This document shows positions 19,301 through 28,625 of a stretch of 64,000 nucleotides of DNA, in pieces. The notes beneath the pieces were generated by a model that saw only the letters and a program-made list of their open reading frames with translations, did no database searches and was not told the origin of the DNA. The number at the start of each line of letters is the position of its first letter. Position 1 is the first letter of the stretch. Both the position numbers and the translations under genes were made by a program. The stretch is from Levilactobacillus cerevisiae (GTDB taxonomy: Bacteria > Bacillota > Bacilli > Lactobacillales > Lactobacillaceae): assembly GCF_003946245.1 (NCBI RefSeq), contig NZ_RHNN01000012.1:1-64000 (forward strand), written 5' to 3'.

Positions 19301-20033
19301 GATCACCGAAGTTACTGGGACGGTTGAAGCTATCGAAGAAAATCCAGCAGAACGGACCAAGGAAATCACCATCAAGGGTGAGGCTGACACGCGGACTTAC
19401 ACGTTGCCAATCACTGCCCGGATGCGGGTTACTGAAGGTGACTTCATTCACCGTGGGTCTGCATTGAACTATGGGTCTGTTGATCCTAAGGAAATGCTGC
19501 GGGTTCGCGATGTCTTGTCTACTGAAACTTACATCTTAGGTGAAGTGCAACGTGTTTACCGGATGCAAGGTGTTGCTATCAGTGATAAGCACGTGGAAAT
19601 CATGGTTCGGCAGATGTTACGGAAGGTCCGGATCATGGACCCAGGTGACACTGACGTCTTACCTGGTACTTTGATGGATATCCAAGACTTCCGTCGCGCT
19701 AACTACCAGACGTTGATCGATGGTGGCATTGCTGCTACCGCACGTCCAGTTATCTTGGGGATTACCAAGGCTGCCCTGGAAACGAACAGTTTCTTATCAG
19801 CCGCATCCTTCCAGGAAACGACGCGTGTCTTGACCGATGCAGCTATCCGGGGCAAGAACGATCCACTGGTTGGTTTGAAGGAAAACGTTATTATTGGGAA
19901 GATTATTCCTGCCGGGACTGGGATGCCAGATTACCGTCAGATCAAGCCCAAAGAAGTTGGCGGCACGTCAACCGAAGGCGTTTATTCGATCAGCGACTTA
20001 GAAAAACAAATGCAAGAAGACTCACAAGCTTAG
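16386..20033 (+). CDS. rpoC: DNA-directed RNA polymerase subunit beta'
   Basis: 1215-aa beta' subunit. Starts at TTG ([20 protein letters not shown]) with AGGGAGGTCG upstream. The N-terminal zinc site is [20 protein letters not shown] near residues 60-79. The catalytic Mg-binding loop NADFDGDQ is near residues 448-455. The second zinc site uses C in DCGTDRG and [11 protein letters not shown]. The trigger-loop/bridge-helix region [20 protein letters not shown] is intact. Co-transcribed with rpoB; a terminator follows. Confidence 0.97.
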   Translation: MVDVNKFESMQIGLASPDKIRSWSYGEVKKPETINYRTLKPEKDGLFDERIFGPTKDWECACGKYKRIRYKGVVCDRCGVEVTRSKVRRERMGHIELAAPVTHIWYFKGIPSRMGLVLDMSPRALEEIIYFASYVVLDPGNTPLEKKQLLSERDYRDKLVEYGSDAFKAEMGAEAIKKLLMAVDLEKEVTELKEELKEATGQKRTRAVRRLDILEAFVTSGNRPEWMVMDAIPVIPPDLRPMVQLEGGRFATSDLNDLYRRVINRNSRLKRLLDLNAPGIIVQNEKRMLQEAVDALIDNGRRGRPVAGPGNRPLKSLSHMLKGKQGRFRQNLLGKRVDYSGRSVIDVGPSLKFNQMGLPVPMALELFRPFIMKELVARGLASNIKNAKRQIDREDDDVFNVLEDVIKEHPVLLNRAPTLHRLGIQAFEPVLVSGKAMRLHPLACEAYNADFDGDQMAIHVPLSDEAQAEARLLMLAAHHILAPASGKPVVAPSQDMVIGNYYLTMEEDNREGEGMIFTDLNEAVLAYRNGLVHWHSRVGVQVSSMPDKPFTDEQRSKIMVTTVGKLIFNNILPKSFPYLNEPTSTNLNGAVPDKYFLEPGEDIHDYLQNAEIIGPFKKGFLSDIIAAVYQQYKVTATSKLLDRIKDLGYDESTKSGLTVGMVDVTDLKEKPEIIDAAHKQVATVTKQFRRGLITDHERYERVIGIWNDAKDEIQNALIHSFDQQNPIFMMSDSGARGNISNFTQLAGMRGLMAAPSGDIMELPITSNFREGLSVMEMFISTHGARKGMTDTALKTANSGYLTRRMVDVAQDVIIREKDCGTDRGLKIRAITDGNEMIEPLYDRILGRYTQKTVYDPKTGDVIVPKNQMIVEDTAQQIIDAGIEEVTIRSAFTCNTEHGVCEHCYGRNMATGDEVEVGEAVGTVAAQSIGEPGTQLTMRNFHTGGVAGNEDITQGLPRVQELFESRNPKGKAEITEVTGTVEAIEENPAERTKEITIKGEADTRTYTLPITARMRVTEGDFIHRGSALNYGSVDPKEMLRVRDVLSTETYILGEVQRVYRMQGVAISDKHVEIMVRQMLRKVRIMDPGDTDVLPGTLMDIQDFRRANYQTLIDGGIAATARPVILGITKAALETNSFLSAASFQETTRVLTDAAIRGKNDPLVGLKENVIIGKIIPAGTGMPDYRQIKPKEVGGTSTEGVYSISDLEKQMQEDSQA

Positions 20034-20054
20034 CGACAGCTAGGTAGAGAGTTG

Positions 20055-20086
20055 GGGACTCGTCAGAGATGGCGGGTCCCTTTTTT
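20055..20086 (+). terminator. Terminator after rpoC
   Basis: GGGACTCG pairs with CGGGTCCC (one wobble), followed by six T. Confidence 0.9.
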
Positions 20087-20091
20087 GTAGA

Positions 20092-20202
20092 GTGCGGAGA
20101 GAGCCGGTTAGACTCTGAGCATTAACATCGGTTCAGTGATGCCCCTGGGCTTGGGGGATTGCTGAACCGGGGTTAAGCGCAGGAGTCTGGCTCTCGTAGC
20201 AC
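20092..20202. repeat. Long imperfect hairpin (about 111 nt)
   Basis: Outer to inner paired blocks: GTGC/GCAC, GAGAGCC/GGCTCTC, AGACTC/GAGTCT, TTAAC/GTTAA, CGGTTCAG/CTGAACCG and CCCC/GGGG, separated by small bulges, with a short loop around 20150. It lies just after the rpoC terminator and is not followed by a T run. It could be a structured RNA, a small inverted-repeat element or a remnant of one. Confidence 0.7.
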
Positions 20203-20293
20203 GTTTCAGAGGTCACTGAAAGTAGCAAGAAAAGATATGAGCTCTTTGTGGCAGTACGTTCTGTCCCTAGAAGGTCTATCAAGCGCCACGGAA

Positions 20294-20332
20294 AAAAGTC
20301 CCCACAACCAATTCAGAGTTGTGGGACTTTTC
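20294..20332. terminator. Bidirectional terminator
   Basis: AAAAGTCCC and ACAAC (split by one C) pair with GTTGT and GGGACTTTT. T runs are present on both strands. It closes the minus-strand small gene and backs up rpoC termination. Confidence 0.85.
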
Positions 20333-20343
20333 AAGTTATCTGA

Positions 20344-20526
20344 TTAATGTTTGGTAGGTGGCAAGTTAAACAGGCGGTCAGCTTCAGCTTCCTTAGCCTT
20401 AAGCCATTTCTTATAGGCAGGGGTACTTTCACGGGCCAGCATCCGTCGACGTTCTTCAGATGTTAGCGGTCTGGCCTCGGGTTCATCAATTAGCAAACCA
20501 AACTCATTATCATCAGTAGTTTTCAA
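20344..20526 (-). CDS. Small charged hypothetical protein (60 aa)
   Basis: I do not recognise this protein. The likely start is a TTG at 20526 (MKTTDDNEFGLLIDEPEARP) preceded by GAAAGGAG at 9-10 nt; the longer frame upstream has no ribosome binding site. It has an acidic N-terminal half and a basic helical half with TSEERRRMLARE and YKKWLKAKEAEADRLFN. There is no membrane segment. It has its own terminator and lies 150 nt downstream of the prepilin peptidase gene on the same strand. Confidence 0.6.
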   Translation of the reverse strand: MKTTDDNEFGLLIDEPEARPLTSEERRRMLARESTPAYKKWLKAKEAEADRLFNLPPTKH

Positions 20527-20676
20527 GGGAAACAGCTCCTTTCGTAAACCTGATCGGTGGTTTTTAGAATGGCTTCTTGTCCGGTCGCACCACATTCTTT
20601 GCCCGGAGTATACCAGAAATTGAATAGCTTATCTATGGAATTGACCTGTTTCGTCGTTAAAAGCTGGAGCGAACTG

Positions 20677-21321
20677 TCATCGCCACAACCACCATCCAAC
20701 GGCACTGAGTACCAGAAATGGCAGAAAGGGTAGCCGCTCACGTTTGCCAGGATAAAGCAGAGCTAGTCCGCTGGCTACCAACAGCCACTGCGCGCTGGCG
20801 GTCACGCCCCAAAGAACGCCATAACTGAGTAGCATATCTAAATCACCGTCGCCAATCAAAGGGTGCGACCAGCGTGGCCAGAGTAGTCGAATACAAGCGA
20901 ATAACAGCCCGCCCAGTACGATGATAGTGACCGGTTGGTGCCAGAGAGCCAGCCCCATGGCCAAATAGCTCACCCATGCTGGAAACGTCTGGGCTCTGGC
21001 ATCACACAGGGCGGCGAACGTCCACAGTCCCAGCAACAGAAATGGCAGAACTGTGGTATACTGAATGCTCGTCAGAACGATGCCGGTGGCCACTTCTAAT
21101 AGGAAAGTCGTTGCTGGAATGGACGCTTGGCAGTAGTGGCAACGTCCCCGCAGAGTCAGATAGCTGAAGACGGGGACGAGTTGCCAGTAAGCTAACGGCG
21201 TGTGACAGGTCGCGCAGTGGGATGCGGGATAGACGTAGGAAGCTCCGGTGGCATACCTGTCGGCCATTGCTGTGAGCCAGGAACCGATGCAGGCGCCGTA
21301 GATAAACAGAATAATTGTCAT
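20677..21321 (-). CDS. comC: Prepilin peptidase (A24 family, ComC/PilD type)
   Basis: 214-aa integral membrane aspartic protease that trims (and in some members methylates) type IV-like prepilins. It shows the N-terminal cytoplasmic zinc loop with two Cys pairs (CATC and CHYC, residues about 36-66), several membrane helices, the first catalytic Asp in CDARAQTFP and the second in the motif GDGDLD. In Gram-positives this enzyme matures ComGC-type pseudopilins needed for DNA uptake. The comG operon is not in this window. The name comC is by family and context. Confidence 0.88.
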   Translation of the reverse strand: MTIILFIYGACIGSWLTAMADRYATGASYVYPASHCATCHTPLAYWQLVPVFSYLTLRGRCHYCQASIPATTFLLEVATGIVLTSIQYTTVLPFLLLGLWTFAALCDARAQTFPAWVSYLAMGLALWHQPVTIIVLGGLLFACIRLLWPRWSHPLIGDGDLDMLLSYGVLWGVTASAQWLLVASGLALLYPGKRERLPFLPFLVLSAVGWWLWR

Positions 21322-21394
21322 GAAAGTTTCACCTCTATAGGTTAACTCCGTAAAAAAAAGGCGAAATGTTTCTGCAAAATTGTGGCGGCGCTAG

Positions 21395-21423
21395 TTGACA
21401 TGTAATTTCTGGCATGGTATTCT
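21395..21423 (+). promoter_or_regulatory. str operon promoter (rpsL)
   Basis: TTGACA and TATTCT with 17 nt spacing, and TGG before the -10. About 180 nt of leader separate it from rpsL. Confidence 0.8.
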
Positions 21424-21479
21424 ATTCAAGGTGCTTTTCGCAGACAGGTCTCGGGTATTCACTACCGGACATGCTGACT

Positions 21480-21529
21480 GACGGCGGGGAGGACACTTCA
21501 ATTAAATCTCCACTTGGGTCGTCTTTTTT
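21480..21529 (+). terminator. Weak terminator-like hairpin in the rpsL leader
   Basis: GACGGC pairs with GTCGTC (one wobble) around an inner GGAG/CTCC, followed by six T. The inner loop is large, so it is less convincing than the rpoB case. Confidence 0.35.
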
Positions 21530-21604
21530 CTTTACAGGAAAATGAACCACCTGGATGTGTGGACTTAAAACTCTAGAAAGAATACGGAAAGGAGGACTAT
21601 TTAG

Positions 21605-22018
21605 ATGCCTACTATCAACCAATTGGTGCGTAAAGGTCGTAAATCTAAAAGTTCTAAATCAGATGCCCCAGCTTTAAACTACGGGTATAACAGTTTCAAA
21701 AAAGCTCAAGTTAAGAATCCAGCTCCACAAAAGCGTGGGGTTGCTACTCGTGTCGGTACCATGACACCAAAGAAGCCTAACTCTGCTTTACGTAAATATG
21801 CACGTGTACGGTTGTCAAACTTAATTGAAGTGACTGCTTACATTCCTGGTATTGGCCACAACCTTCAAGAACATAGTGTTGTGCTTATCCGGGGCGGCCG
21901 GGTTAAGGATTTACCTGGGGTTCGTTACCACATTATCCGTGGTGCCCTCGATACTGCCGGTGTTACCGACCGTCGTCAAAGCCGTTCCAAGTATGGGACT
22001 AAGAAGCCTAAGGAATAA
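21605..22018 (+). CDS. rpsL: 30S ribosomal protein S12
   Basis: 137-aa S12, part of the decoding centre. Contains [11 protein letters not shown] and [12 protein letters not shown]; the two lysines whose changes give streptomycin resistance are the wild-type residues. AAGGAGGAC precedes the ATG. First gene of the str operon. Confidence 0.98.
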   Translation: MPTINQLVRKGRKSKSSKSDAPALNYGYNSFKKAQVKNPAPQKRGVATRVGTMTPKKPNSALRKYARVRLSNLIEVTAYIPGIGHNLQEHSVVLIRGGRVKDLPGVRYHIIRGALDTAGVTDRRQSRSKYGTKKPKE

Positions 22019-22039
22019 TCGACTGAGGCTTTCAAATAG

Positions 22040-22069
22040 GGTCGGGTGCACGGTTGCCGTCAACCGACC
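22040..22069 (+). promoter_or_regulatory. rpsL-rpsG intercistronic hairpin
   Basis: GGTCGG pairs with CCGACC around an 18-nt loop with a smaller inner helix. In E. coli protein S7 binds the rpsL-rpsG spacer for feedback control; whether this hairpin has that role is an inference from position only. Confidence 0.4.
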
Positions 22070-22099
22070 TGTAACAGCATTTCAAGGAGGATATTAACA

Positions 22100-22570
22100 A
22101 TGCCTAGAAAAGGAAACGTACAAAAGCGTGAAGTCCTTCCTGATCCAATTTACAATTCAAAGTTGGTCACTCGTCTGATCAACCATACGATGATGGATGG
22201 GAAACGTGGAACTTCAACTAAGATCATTTATGGTGCCTTCGACATCATTAAGAACGAAACTGGTAACGATCCAGTGGAAGTCTTCGAAGAAGCAATGAAG
22301 AATGTTATGCCAGTCTTGGAAGTTAAGGCTCGGCGTGTTGGTGGGTCAAACTACCAAGTTCCTATCGAAGTTCGGCCAGATCGTCGGACGACTTTGGGTC
22401 TTCGTTGGATGGTTCAGTACTCTCGTTTACGTGGCGAACACACGATGGTTGAACGACTTGCTCGTGAAATCATGGACGCTGCTAACAACACTGGTGCTGC
22501 AGTCAAGAAGCGTGAAGACACTCACCGGATGGCAGATGCCAACCGTGCCTTCGCTCACTACCGCTGGTAA
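22100..22570 (+). CDS. rpsG: 30S ribosomal protein S7
   Basis: 156-aa S7, primary assembly protein of the 30S head. Begins [20 protein letters not shown] and has the conserved [28 protein letters not shown] precedes the ATG at 22100; in-frame codons further upstream lack a binding site. 81 nt after rpsL. Confidence 0.98.
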   Translation: MPRKGNVQKREVLPDPIYNSKLVTRLINHTMMDGKRGTSTKIIYGAFDIIKNETGNDPVEVFEEAMKNVMPVLEVKARRVGGSNYQVPIEVRPDRRTTLGLRWMVQYSRLRGEHTMVERLAREIMDAANNTGAAVKKREDTHRMADANRAFAHYRW

Positions 22571-22601
22571 GAGCAGCTATCGCACTGCTTTACTAGTAGT
22601 G

Positions 22602-22716
22602 TGATAAAATGTTAGAGCAACGGGTTCTCGTGACCATTTGCTTCTAACTTAAGGGAGCAATCCTTTAATCCAGAGGTGGCTACTAAAATCAATTGCGATG
22701 TTAGTAGTCACTTTTT
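22602..22716 (+). promoter_or_regulatory. fusA leader: extended -10, stem-loop and terminator
   Basis: TGATAAAAT at 22602-22610 resembles an extended -10. Downstream, TTAGAGCAA pairs with TTGCTTCTAA (one-base bulge). Then GTGGCTACTAA (22676-22686) pairs with TTAGTAGTCAC (22701-22711), an 11-bp stem with one wobble, followed by five T. The terminator ends 43 nt before the fusA start, inside the str operon. Confidence 0.6.
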
Positions 22717-22759
22717 GGCACAATCTACGATCAATTTTGAGAGGAGTTACACATTAATC

Positions 22760-24859
22760 ATGGCTAATACACGTGAATTTCCGCTTGAGAAGACTCGTAA
22801 CATCGGTATCATGGCTCATATTGATGCCGGGAAGACGACGACTACTGAGCGTATCCTGTATTATACTGGTAAAATCCATAAGATTGGTGAAACCCATGAT
22901 GGGGCTTCACAAATGGACTGGATGGAACAAGAACAAGAACGGGGTATTACGATCACTTCTGCCGCTACTACTGCGGAATGGAAGGGTCACCGGATTAACA
23001 TCATTGACACCCCAGGACACGTTGACTTCACTGTTGAAGTTGAACGTTCCCTGCGTGTGCTTGATGGTGCCGTAGCCGTCTTAGACGGTCAAGCCGGTGT
23101 TGAACCTCAAACCGAAACTGTTTGGCGTCAAGCCTCAGATTTCGATGTTCCCCGTATCGTGTTCGTTAACAAGATGGATAAGCTGGGTGCCGATTTCGAC
23201 TTCTCAGTTAACTCCATTCACGAACGCTTACAAGCGAACGCCTTAGCCTTACAAATGGCTATTGGTGCTGAAGATGACTTTGCCGGTGTCGTTGACTTGA
23301 TCGAAATGAAAGCCTACGTTTACGACAAAGATACTTTAGGTGCTGACTGGGATACAGTTGACATTCCTGCAGATATGAAGGAAGAAGCCGAAAAGCGTCA
23401 TGAAGCTATGATCGAAAGCATCGCTGATGTCGATGACGAAATCATGGAAAAGTACCTTGAAGGTGAAGAAATCTCCAAGGAAGAATTGAAGGCCGCTATC
23501 CGTCGGGCAACCTTGAAGCTGGAATTATTCCCAGTCTTCGCTGGTTCTGCCTTCAAGGATAAGGGTGTTCAGATGTTGATGGATGCCGTTGTGGACTACT
23601 TACCATCCCCATTGGATGTTAAGCCATACAACGCCACTGTTCCTGATACTGAAGAAGCCGTTCAATTACGTGCCGATGACGATGCGCCATTCGCTGCCTT
23701 AGCATTTAAGGTTGCAACTGACCCATTCGTTGGTCGTTTGACTTACATCCGGGTTTACTCCGGTACTCTGGAAGCTGGTTCTTACGTGCTTAACTCCACG
23801 AAGGACAAGCGTGAACGTGTTGGTCGTTTGCTGCAAATGCATTCAAATCACCGTCAAGAAATCCCAGAAGTCTTCTCCGGTGATATCGCTGGGGCCATTG
23901 GTTTGAAGAACACCACTACTGGTGACTCTTTGACCGACCCAGATCACCCATTACATTTGGAATCTATGGACTTCCCAGATCCAGTTATCCAGGTTGCCGT
24001 AGAACCAAAGACGAAGGCTGACCAAGATAAGATGAACACTGCCCTCCAGAAACTTTCTGAAGAAGACCCAACTTTCAAGGCTGAAACTAACCCTGAAACT
24101 GGTGAAACTCTGATCGCTGGGATGGGTGAACTTCACTTGGATATCATCATCGATCGGATGAAGCGTGAATTCAAGGTTGAAGCTAACATTGGTGCCCCTC
24201 AAGTTGCCTACCGTGAAGCCTTCACGAAGTCAACTAAGGTCCAAGGTAAGTTCGTTCGTCAATCTGGTGGTAAAGGTCAATATGGTGACGTTTGGATCGA
24301 ATTCACCCCTAACGAACGTGGTAAGGGTTACGAATTCGAAGACGCTATCGTTGGTGGGGTTGTTCCTCGTGAATTTATCCCTTCAGTTGACCAAGGTCTG
24401 CAAGAAGCCATGGCAAACGGTGTGTTAGCCGGTTACCCACTGGTTGATGTTAAGGCCAAGTTATACGATGGTAGCTACCATGAAGTCGATTCCAGTGAAG
24501 CAGCCTTCAAGGTTGCCGCATCATTGGCTTTACGGAAGGCTGTCCAAAGTGCCGGCCCTGTTATTCTTGAACCAATCATGAAGGTTGATATCTTGGTTCC
24601 TGAAGAGTACATGGGTGATATCATGGGCCAAGTTACCGCACGTCGTGGTAAGGTTGATGGTATGGAAGCACGTGGTAACGCACAGATGATTCACTCATTC
24701 GTTCCGTTATCCGAAATGTTCGGTTACGCTACGACGTTACGTTCTGCATCTCAAGGTCGTGGTACCTTTACCATGACGTTTGACCACTACGAACCAACGC
24801 CTAAGAGTGTTCAAGCTGACATTATCAAGAAGAACGGCGGCACACCAGTCGAAGACTAG
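22760..24859 (+). CDS. fusA: Elongation factor G
   Basis: 699-aa translational GTPase that drives translocation and, with RRF, ribosome recycling. I start it at ATG 22760 ([20 protein letters not shown]); earlier in-frame codons lie in the leader terminator. G1 AHIDAGKTT is near residues 17-25, with G2 in [14 protein letters not shown] (G3) and VNKMDK (G4). Domains II-V follow with [13 protein letters not shown] near the C-terminus. GAGGAG lies upstream at a rather long 13 nt. Closed by a terminator. Confidence 0.97.
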   Translation: MANTREFPLEKTRNIGIMAHIDAGKTTTTERILYYTGKIHKIGETHDGASQMDWMEQEQERGITITSAATTAEWKGHRINIIDTPGHVDFTVEVERSLRVLDGAVAVLDGQAGVEPQTETVWRQASDFDVPRIVFVNKMDKLGADFDFSVNSIHERLQANALALQMAIGAEDDFAGVVDLIEMKAYVYDKDTLGADWDTVDIPADMKEEAEKRHEAMIESIADVDDEIMEKYLEGEEISKEELKAAIRRATLKLELFPVFAGSAFKDKGVQMLMDAVVDYLPSPLDVKPYNATVPDTEEAVQLRADDDAPFAALAFKVATDPFVGRLTYIRVYSGTLEAGSYVLNSTKDKRERVGRLLQMHSNHRQEIPEVFSGDIAGAIGLKNTTTGDSLTDPDHPLHLESMDFPDPVIQVAVEPKTKADQDKMNTALQKLSEEDPTFKAETNPETGETLIAGMGELHLDIIIDRMKREFKVEANIGAPQVAYREAFTKSTKVQGKFVRQSGGKGQYGDVWIEFTPNERGKGYEFEDAIVGGVVPREFIPSVDQGLQEAMANGVLAGYPLVDVKAKLYDGSYHEVDSSEAAFKVAASLALRKAVQSAGPVILEPIMKVDILVPEEYMGDIMGQVTARRGKVDGMEARGNAQMIHSFVPLSEMFGYATTLRSASQGRGTFTMTFDHYEPTPKSVQADIIKKNGGTPVED

Positions 24860-24883
24860 TCTGTCAGTTATTCTTCATAAGGA

Positions 24884-24913
24884 AACGTCTTACCTCCGGG
24901 TAGGGCGTTTTTT
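24884..24913 (+). terminator. Terminator of the str operon
   Basis: Eleven-pair stem AACGTCTTACC with GGTAGGGCGTT (wobbles), followed by TTTT. Confidence 0.9.
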
Positions 24914-24930
24914 GTTGCCCTGACATCGGT

Positions 24931-24960
24931 TTAACGAAACTTGACTGCTTGGGCTATAAT
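24931..24960 (+). promoter_or_regulatory. Promoter of the MATE transporter gene
   Basis: Perfect -10 TATAAT with a weak -35 TTAACG at 18 nt spacing. Confidence 0.5.
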
Positions 24961-25037
24961 AATAAGTGACGTCATAAATGGTGCCAATGGGGCTTTGAAC
25001 CACAATGGTTAACTAAAGAGCAATTGGAGAGTGAATT

Positions 25038-26366
25038 ATGGAAGAATTGTTTGAACACGCTTCGATTCCTCGGGCTTATTTTAAACTTGCCTTACCGGTA
25101 GTGCTATCGATGGTGGCAAGTATGATTTACAATTTGGCGGATACCTTTTTCGTTTCCCAGACACAGAACACCAATCTGGTGGCCGGGGTCGCCCTGTGTA
25201 CGCCGCTGTTTTCACTGCTGATTGCCCTAGGGGATATCTTTGGACTCGGGGGCAGTTCCTTGATTTCTCGTCTATTGGGAGAGAGGTCCTATGCGACCAG
25301 TAGTCGGGTCAGTAGTTTCTGTTTGTACGGGTCGGTGGGCTTGGGATTGGTGACCACAGTTGTGCTCCTAGTATTCATGCGGCCAATTCTCCTACTACTG
25401 GGGGCCACTGCCGCGACCTACACGTATGCACGCCAATTTTATTGGATTATGGCTGTGGGTGCCATGCCGATTGTCGTCTCGATTGTCCCGGGTAACCTCA
25501 TTCGCACGGAAGGCTTTGCAACCCAGTCCATGATTGGTACAATGGTGGGAACCGTCATTACGATTTTCTTAGATCCTATTTTGATTTTTCCACTGGGTTT
25601 GGGCGCTGCAGGGGCCGCGTTAGCCACAGTCATCGGCTACACAACCTCAGCCATTCTGTTGGCATATTTAACGCAGCGCTATTGTCAGGTCATCTCGATC
25701 GACGTGAAATTGAGACATATTGACCGTAAACTGATTGGCCAGGTCCTGTTCATCGGAATTCCGGGCGCCATCACCAATTTGATGCAGGCTTTCGGTACTA
25801 CGGTGTTAAATCGGCACCTGGTTGCCTATGGACCTACCCGGGTGGCAGCAATGGGAATCGTGTTGAAAGTCTATATGATTGTGATGCTCGTGATGGTTGG
25901 CTTTGCTTTTGGGGCCCAACCACTGATTGGCTATACTTATGGTGCGAAGAAGATGAAACGCTTCAAACAAATACTACATTTCGATCTCATGGTTGAGGTG
26001 GGGTACGCGTTGGTATTCGCCGTCATCTTGATGATCTTCGCGCCACAGATCATCGGCTTGTTTCTCCATGACCAAGCGGTGATTACTGCGGGCACGTACA
26101 TGCTACGAGCATTCTTGTTGACCACGCCGTTCGTGGGGGCCGTCCTGGTATATACGACAGTCTTCCAGAGTACGGGAAAGGCGAGTGGGGCGTTCATCAT
26201 GTCGATCTCACGGCAAGGGGTTGTTTTCTACCTGGCGATTGTTGCGGGCGCAAGCATGTTTGGCTACCACGGTATCATCTGGGCACAGCCAGTTGCAGAC
26301 ATGATTACCTGCCTAATTGGTTGGATCTTAGCCAAATACCTATTTAATAGTAGAAAGTCGATTTAA
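25038..26366 (+). CDS. MATE family efflux transporter
   Basis: 442-aa membrane antiporter with 12 hydrophobic segments in two MatE repeats. The first starts with LALPVVLSMVASMIYNLADTFFVSQ, and the second with IGIPGAITNLMQAFGTTVLN near residue 240. FGAQPLIGYTYGAKKMKRFK is the conserved loop between helices of the second half. MATE proteins export cationic drugs or metabolites against Na+ or H+ gradients; the substrate here is unknown. Single gene with its own promoter, GGAGAG before the ATG. It stands between the str and S10 operons, which are adjacent in many other bacteria. Confidence 0.9.
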   Translation: MEELFEHASIPRAYFKLALPVVLSMVASMIYNLADTFFVSQTQNTNLVAGVALCTPLFSLLIALGDIFGLGGSSLISRLLGERSYATSSRVSSFCLYGSVGLGLVTTVVLLVFMRPILLLLGATAATYTYARQFYWIMAVGAMPIVVSIVPGNLIRTEGFATQSMIGTMVGTVITIFLDPILIFPLGLGAAGAALATVIGYTTSAILLAYLTQRYCQVISIDVKLRHIDRKLIGQVLFIGIPGAITNLMQAFGTTVLNRHLVAYGPTRVAAMGIVLKVYMIVMLVMVGFAFGAQPLIGYTYGAKKMKRFKQILHFDLMVEVGYALVFAVILMIFAPQIIGLFLHDQAVITAGTYMLRAFLLTTPFVGAVLVYTTVFQSTGKASGAFIMSISRQGVVFYLAIVAGASMFGYHGIIWAQPVADMITCLIGWILAKYLFNSRKSI

Positions 26367-26464
26367 TTGGCAAAAATTAGGTAGGATGGGTGCCTGACAA
26401 ACTTGATTGAGGTCAAGCAAGGATGCAGATTCCCAAAAAGATTTGAGAAATTCAACGAAAACCC

Positions 26465-26661
26465 TTGTCAGCCGGCACTTTATTTAGTATGATAGTCAAG
26501 TGCTGTATTTCCCCGGGCATTTTTGTGCCCCGGGGGTTCGGTTCAAAGTTTAAGCGATGATGTGGGAGATTGCGACACACCCGGCTGCTTTGCCATGAGG
26601 GTGCGGCGGGAATTTCCACGGAGTTAGTCTTATTTTTAAAATAGACGAAGGAGGGAACACA
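26465..26661 (+). promoter_or_regulatory. S10 operon promoter and structured leader
   Basis: TTGTCA and TATGAT with 17 nt spacing (26465-26493). The 160-nt leader has a strong GC stem, CCCCGGGCA with TGCCCCGGGG (one bulge), then a CACCC/GGGTG helix around a GC-rich loop. Its size and structure suggest ribosomal-protein feedback control, possibly by L4 as in other bacteria; the specific Rfam family was not identified. Confidence 0.6.
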
Positions 26662-26970
26662 ATGGCAAAACAAAAAATTCGGATTCGGTTGAAGGCATAC
26701 GAGCATCGTATCCTTGATCAATCAGCGGACAAGATTGTTGAAACAGCAAAGAGAACTGGTGCCGGCATCTCAGGTCCAATTCCATTACCTACTGAACGGA
26801 CAATCTACACCGTCTTACGTTCACCACATAAGTTTAAGGACTCACGTGAACAATTCGAAATGCGGACGCACAAGCGTTTGATTGATATCGTTAACCCAAC
26901 GCCAAAGACAGTCGACTCATTAATGAAGCTTGACTTGCCTAGCGGTGTTGACATCGAAATCAAGTTATAA
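26662..26970 (+). CDS. rpsJ: 30S ribosomal protein S10
   Basis: 102-aa S10 (NusE), also a transcription antitermination partner of NusB. Typical [20 protein letters not shown] and [20 protein letters not shown]. First gene of a 29-gene ribosomal cluster that runs in one direction to rplQ. GAAGGAGG precedes the ATG. Confidence 0.98.
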   Translation: MAKQKIRIRLKAYEHRILDQSADKIVETAKRTGAGISGPIPLPTERTIYTVLRSPHKFKDSREQFEMRTHKRLIDIVNPTPKTVDSLMKLDLPSGVDIEIKL

Positions 26971-27016
26971 TTTCCAGAAACAAGTAAATTACTACAATAT
27001 AATCGGAGGTGTACTC

Positions 27017-27667
27017 ATGACCACTAAAGGAATCTTAGGGAAAAAGGTCGGGATGACGCAAGTCTTCACTGATGCTGGCGAATTAATCCCCGTTACTGTT
27101 GTCGAAGCAACGCCAAACGTTGTGTTACAGGTCAAGACGATGGAAAACGACGGTTACGAAGCCATTCAACTTGGTTACCAAGACAAGCGTGAAGTACTCA
27201 GCAACAAGCCCGAACAAGGTCATGTAGCAAAAGCAAACACGACTCCTAAGCGCTTCATTCGTGAATTCAGAGATGTTGAGCTGGGAGATTACAAGGTAGC
27301 CGACGAAGTTAAAGTCGATACCTTCCAAACAGGAGACATCGTTGATGTCACTGGTACCACTAAAGGTCATGGATACCAAGGTAACATTCACAAGGACGGT
27401 CAAAGCCGTGGCCCTATGGCCCATGGTTCTCGTTACCACCGTCGTCCAGGTTCTCTGGGTGCCATCATTAACCGGGTATTCCCTGGTATGAAGCTTCCAG
27501 GTCGGATGGGTAACAAGCAAGTTACTATCCAAAACCTTGTGATCGTTAAAGCCGACGTTGATAACAACGTTCTGTTGATTAAGGGCAATGTGCCTGGTGC
27601 CAACAAGTCACTCGTTACTGTTAAGAGTGCTGTTCGCCCACCACGTCCTAAGCAATCTGAAAAATAA
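27017..27667 (+). CDS. rplC: 50S ribosomal protein L3
   Basis: 216-aa L3, an early 50S assembly protein near the peptidyl transferase centre. Starts [17 protein letters not shown] with GGAGGTG upstream; an in-frame ATG 87 nt earlier overlaps rpsJ and has no binding site. The central loop [18 protein letters not shown] contacts 23S rRNA. Confidence 0.97.
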   Translation: MTTKGILGKKVGMTQVFTDAGELIPVTVVEATPNVVLQVKTMENDGYEAIQLGYQDKREVLSNKPEQGHVAKANTTPKRFIREFRDVELGDYKVADEVKVDTFQTGDIVDVTGTTKGHGYQGNIHKDGQSRGPMAHGSRYHRRPGSLGAIINRVFPGMKLPGRMGNKQVTIQNLVIVKADVDNNVLLIKGNVPGANKSLVTVKSAVRPPRPKQSEK

Positions 27668-27688
27668 ATAGGAAGGGAGGATAATTAA

Positions 27689-28312
27689 ATGACAAGCGTA
27701 GCATTATACAAACAAGATGGTAGCCAAAACGGTAACGTTGATTTGAACGCTGATATCTTCGGCATCGAACCTAACGAAAACGTCGTCTTTGACACAATTT
27801 TGATGCAACGAGCTTCACTGCGCCAAGGAACTCACGCCGTTAAAAACCGGAGTGCCGTTCGTGGTGGTGGTAAGAAGCCATGGCGTCAAAAGGGTACTGG
27901 TCGTGCCCGTCAAGGTTCCATCCGTTCCCCACAATGGGTCGGTGGTGGTGTGGTCTTTGGACCAACCCCTCGTTCTTACAGTTACCACCTTCCTAAGAAG
28001 GTTGGTCGTTTAGCACTTAAGTCTGTTCTTTCACAAAAGGTTCTCGACGAAAGCTTAGTCGTTCTTGACGCATTAGCATTCGACGCACCAAAGACGAAAG
28101 AATTTGCTGCAGTGTTGGCTGGTTTGAATGTCACTACTAAGACGTTGGTTGTCCTTGAAGACGATAACGTAACTGCTGCATTAGCAGCCCGTAACTTAGC
28201 AAACGTTAAGGTCATTCCAGCCAAGAGCTTGAATGTCCTTGATATTGCCGGTGCGGACAAGTTAGTGATTACCCAACCAGCTCTTTCTCAAGTAGAGGAG
28301 GTGCTCGCATAA
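27689..28312 (+). CDS. rplD: 50S ribosomal protein L4
   Basis: 207-aa L4; its loop [20 protein letters not shown], followed by [12 protein letters not shown], lines the peptide exit tunnel. L4 is the feedback regulator of this operon in E. coli; the structured leader upstream of rpsJ is compatible with a similar role, not proven. Its stop codon overlaps the rplW start by one base. Confidence 0.97.
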   Translation: MTSVALYKQDGSQNGNVDLNADIFGIEPNENVVFDTILMQRASLRQGTHAVKNRSAVRGGGKKPWRQKGTGRARQGSIRSPQWVGGGVVFGPTPRSYSYHLPKKVGRLALKSVLSQKVLDESLVVLDALAFDAPKTKEFAAVLAGLNVTTKTLVVLEDDNVTAALAARNLANVKVIPAKSLNVLDIAGADKLVITQPALSQVEEVLA

Positions 28313-28599
28313 TGGAATCACGTGACATTATCTTACGCCCAGTTGTTACCGAAGCTACGATGGCAACTATGGACGACAAGCGTTACACCTTTGACGTTGA
28401 TGTACGAGCAACCAAGACACAAGTCAAGCATGCCGTTGAAGACATCTTTGACGTCAAGGTTGTTAAAGTTAACATCATGAATTTGAAAGGTAAGAAGAAG
28501 CGTCAAGGACGTTACGAAGGCTACACTAAGAAGCGTCGTAAGGCCATTGTCAGCTTATCTGCCGACTCAAAAGAAATCAAGTTATTCAACGAAGAATAA
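28312..28599 (+). CDS. rplW: 50S ribosomal protein L23
   Basis: 95-aa L23, at the tunnel exit where trigger factor and SRP dock. Starts [20 protein letters not shown], ends in the usual EIKLFNEE-type tail. Translationally coupled to rplD by overlap. Confidence 0.97.
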   Translation: MESRDIILRPVVTEATMATMDDKRYTFDVDVRATKTQVKHAVEDIFDVKVVKVNIMNLKGKKKRQGRYEGYTKKRRKAIVSLSADSKEIKLFNEE

Positions 28600-28625
28600 A
28601 ATCTCAGATATAGGAGGGAAATAAC

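Noticed and set aside
26366-26464. Terminator after the MATE gene
   Set aside because: I looked for a stem with T run between the stop codon and the S10 promoter and found none that is convincing.
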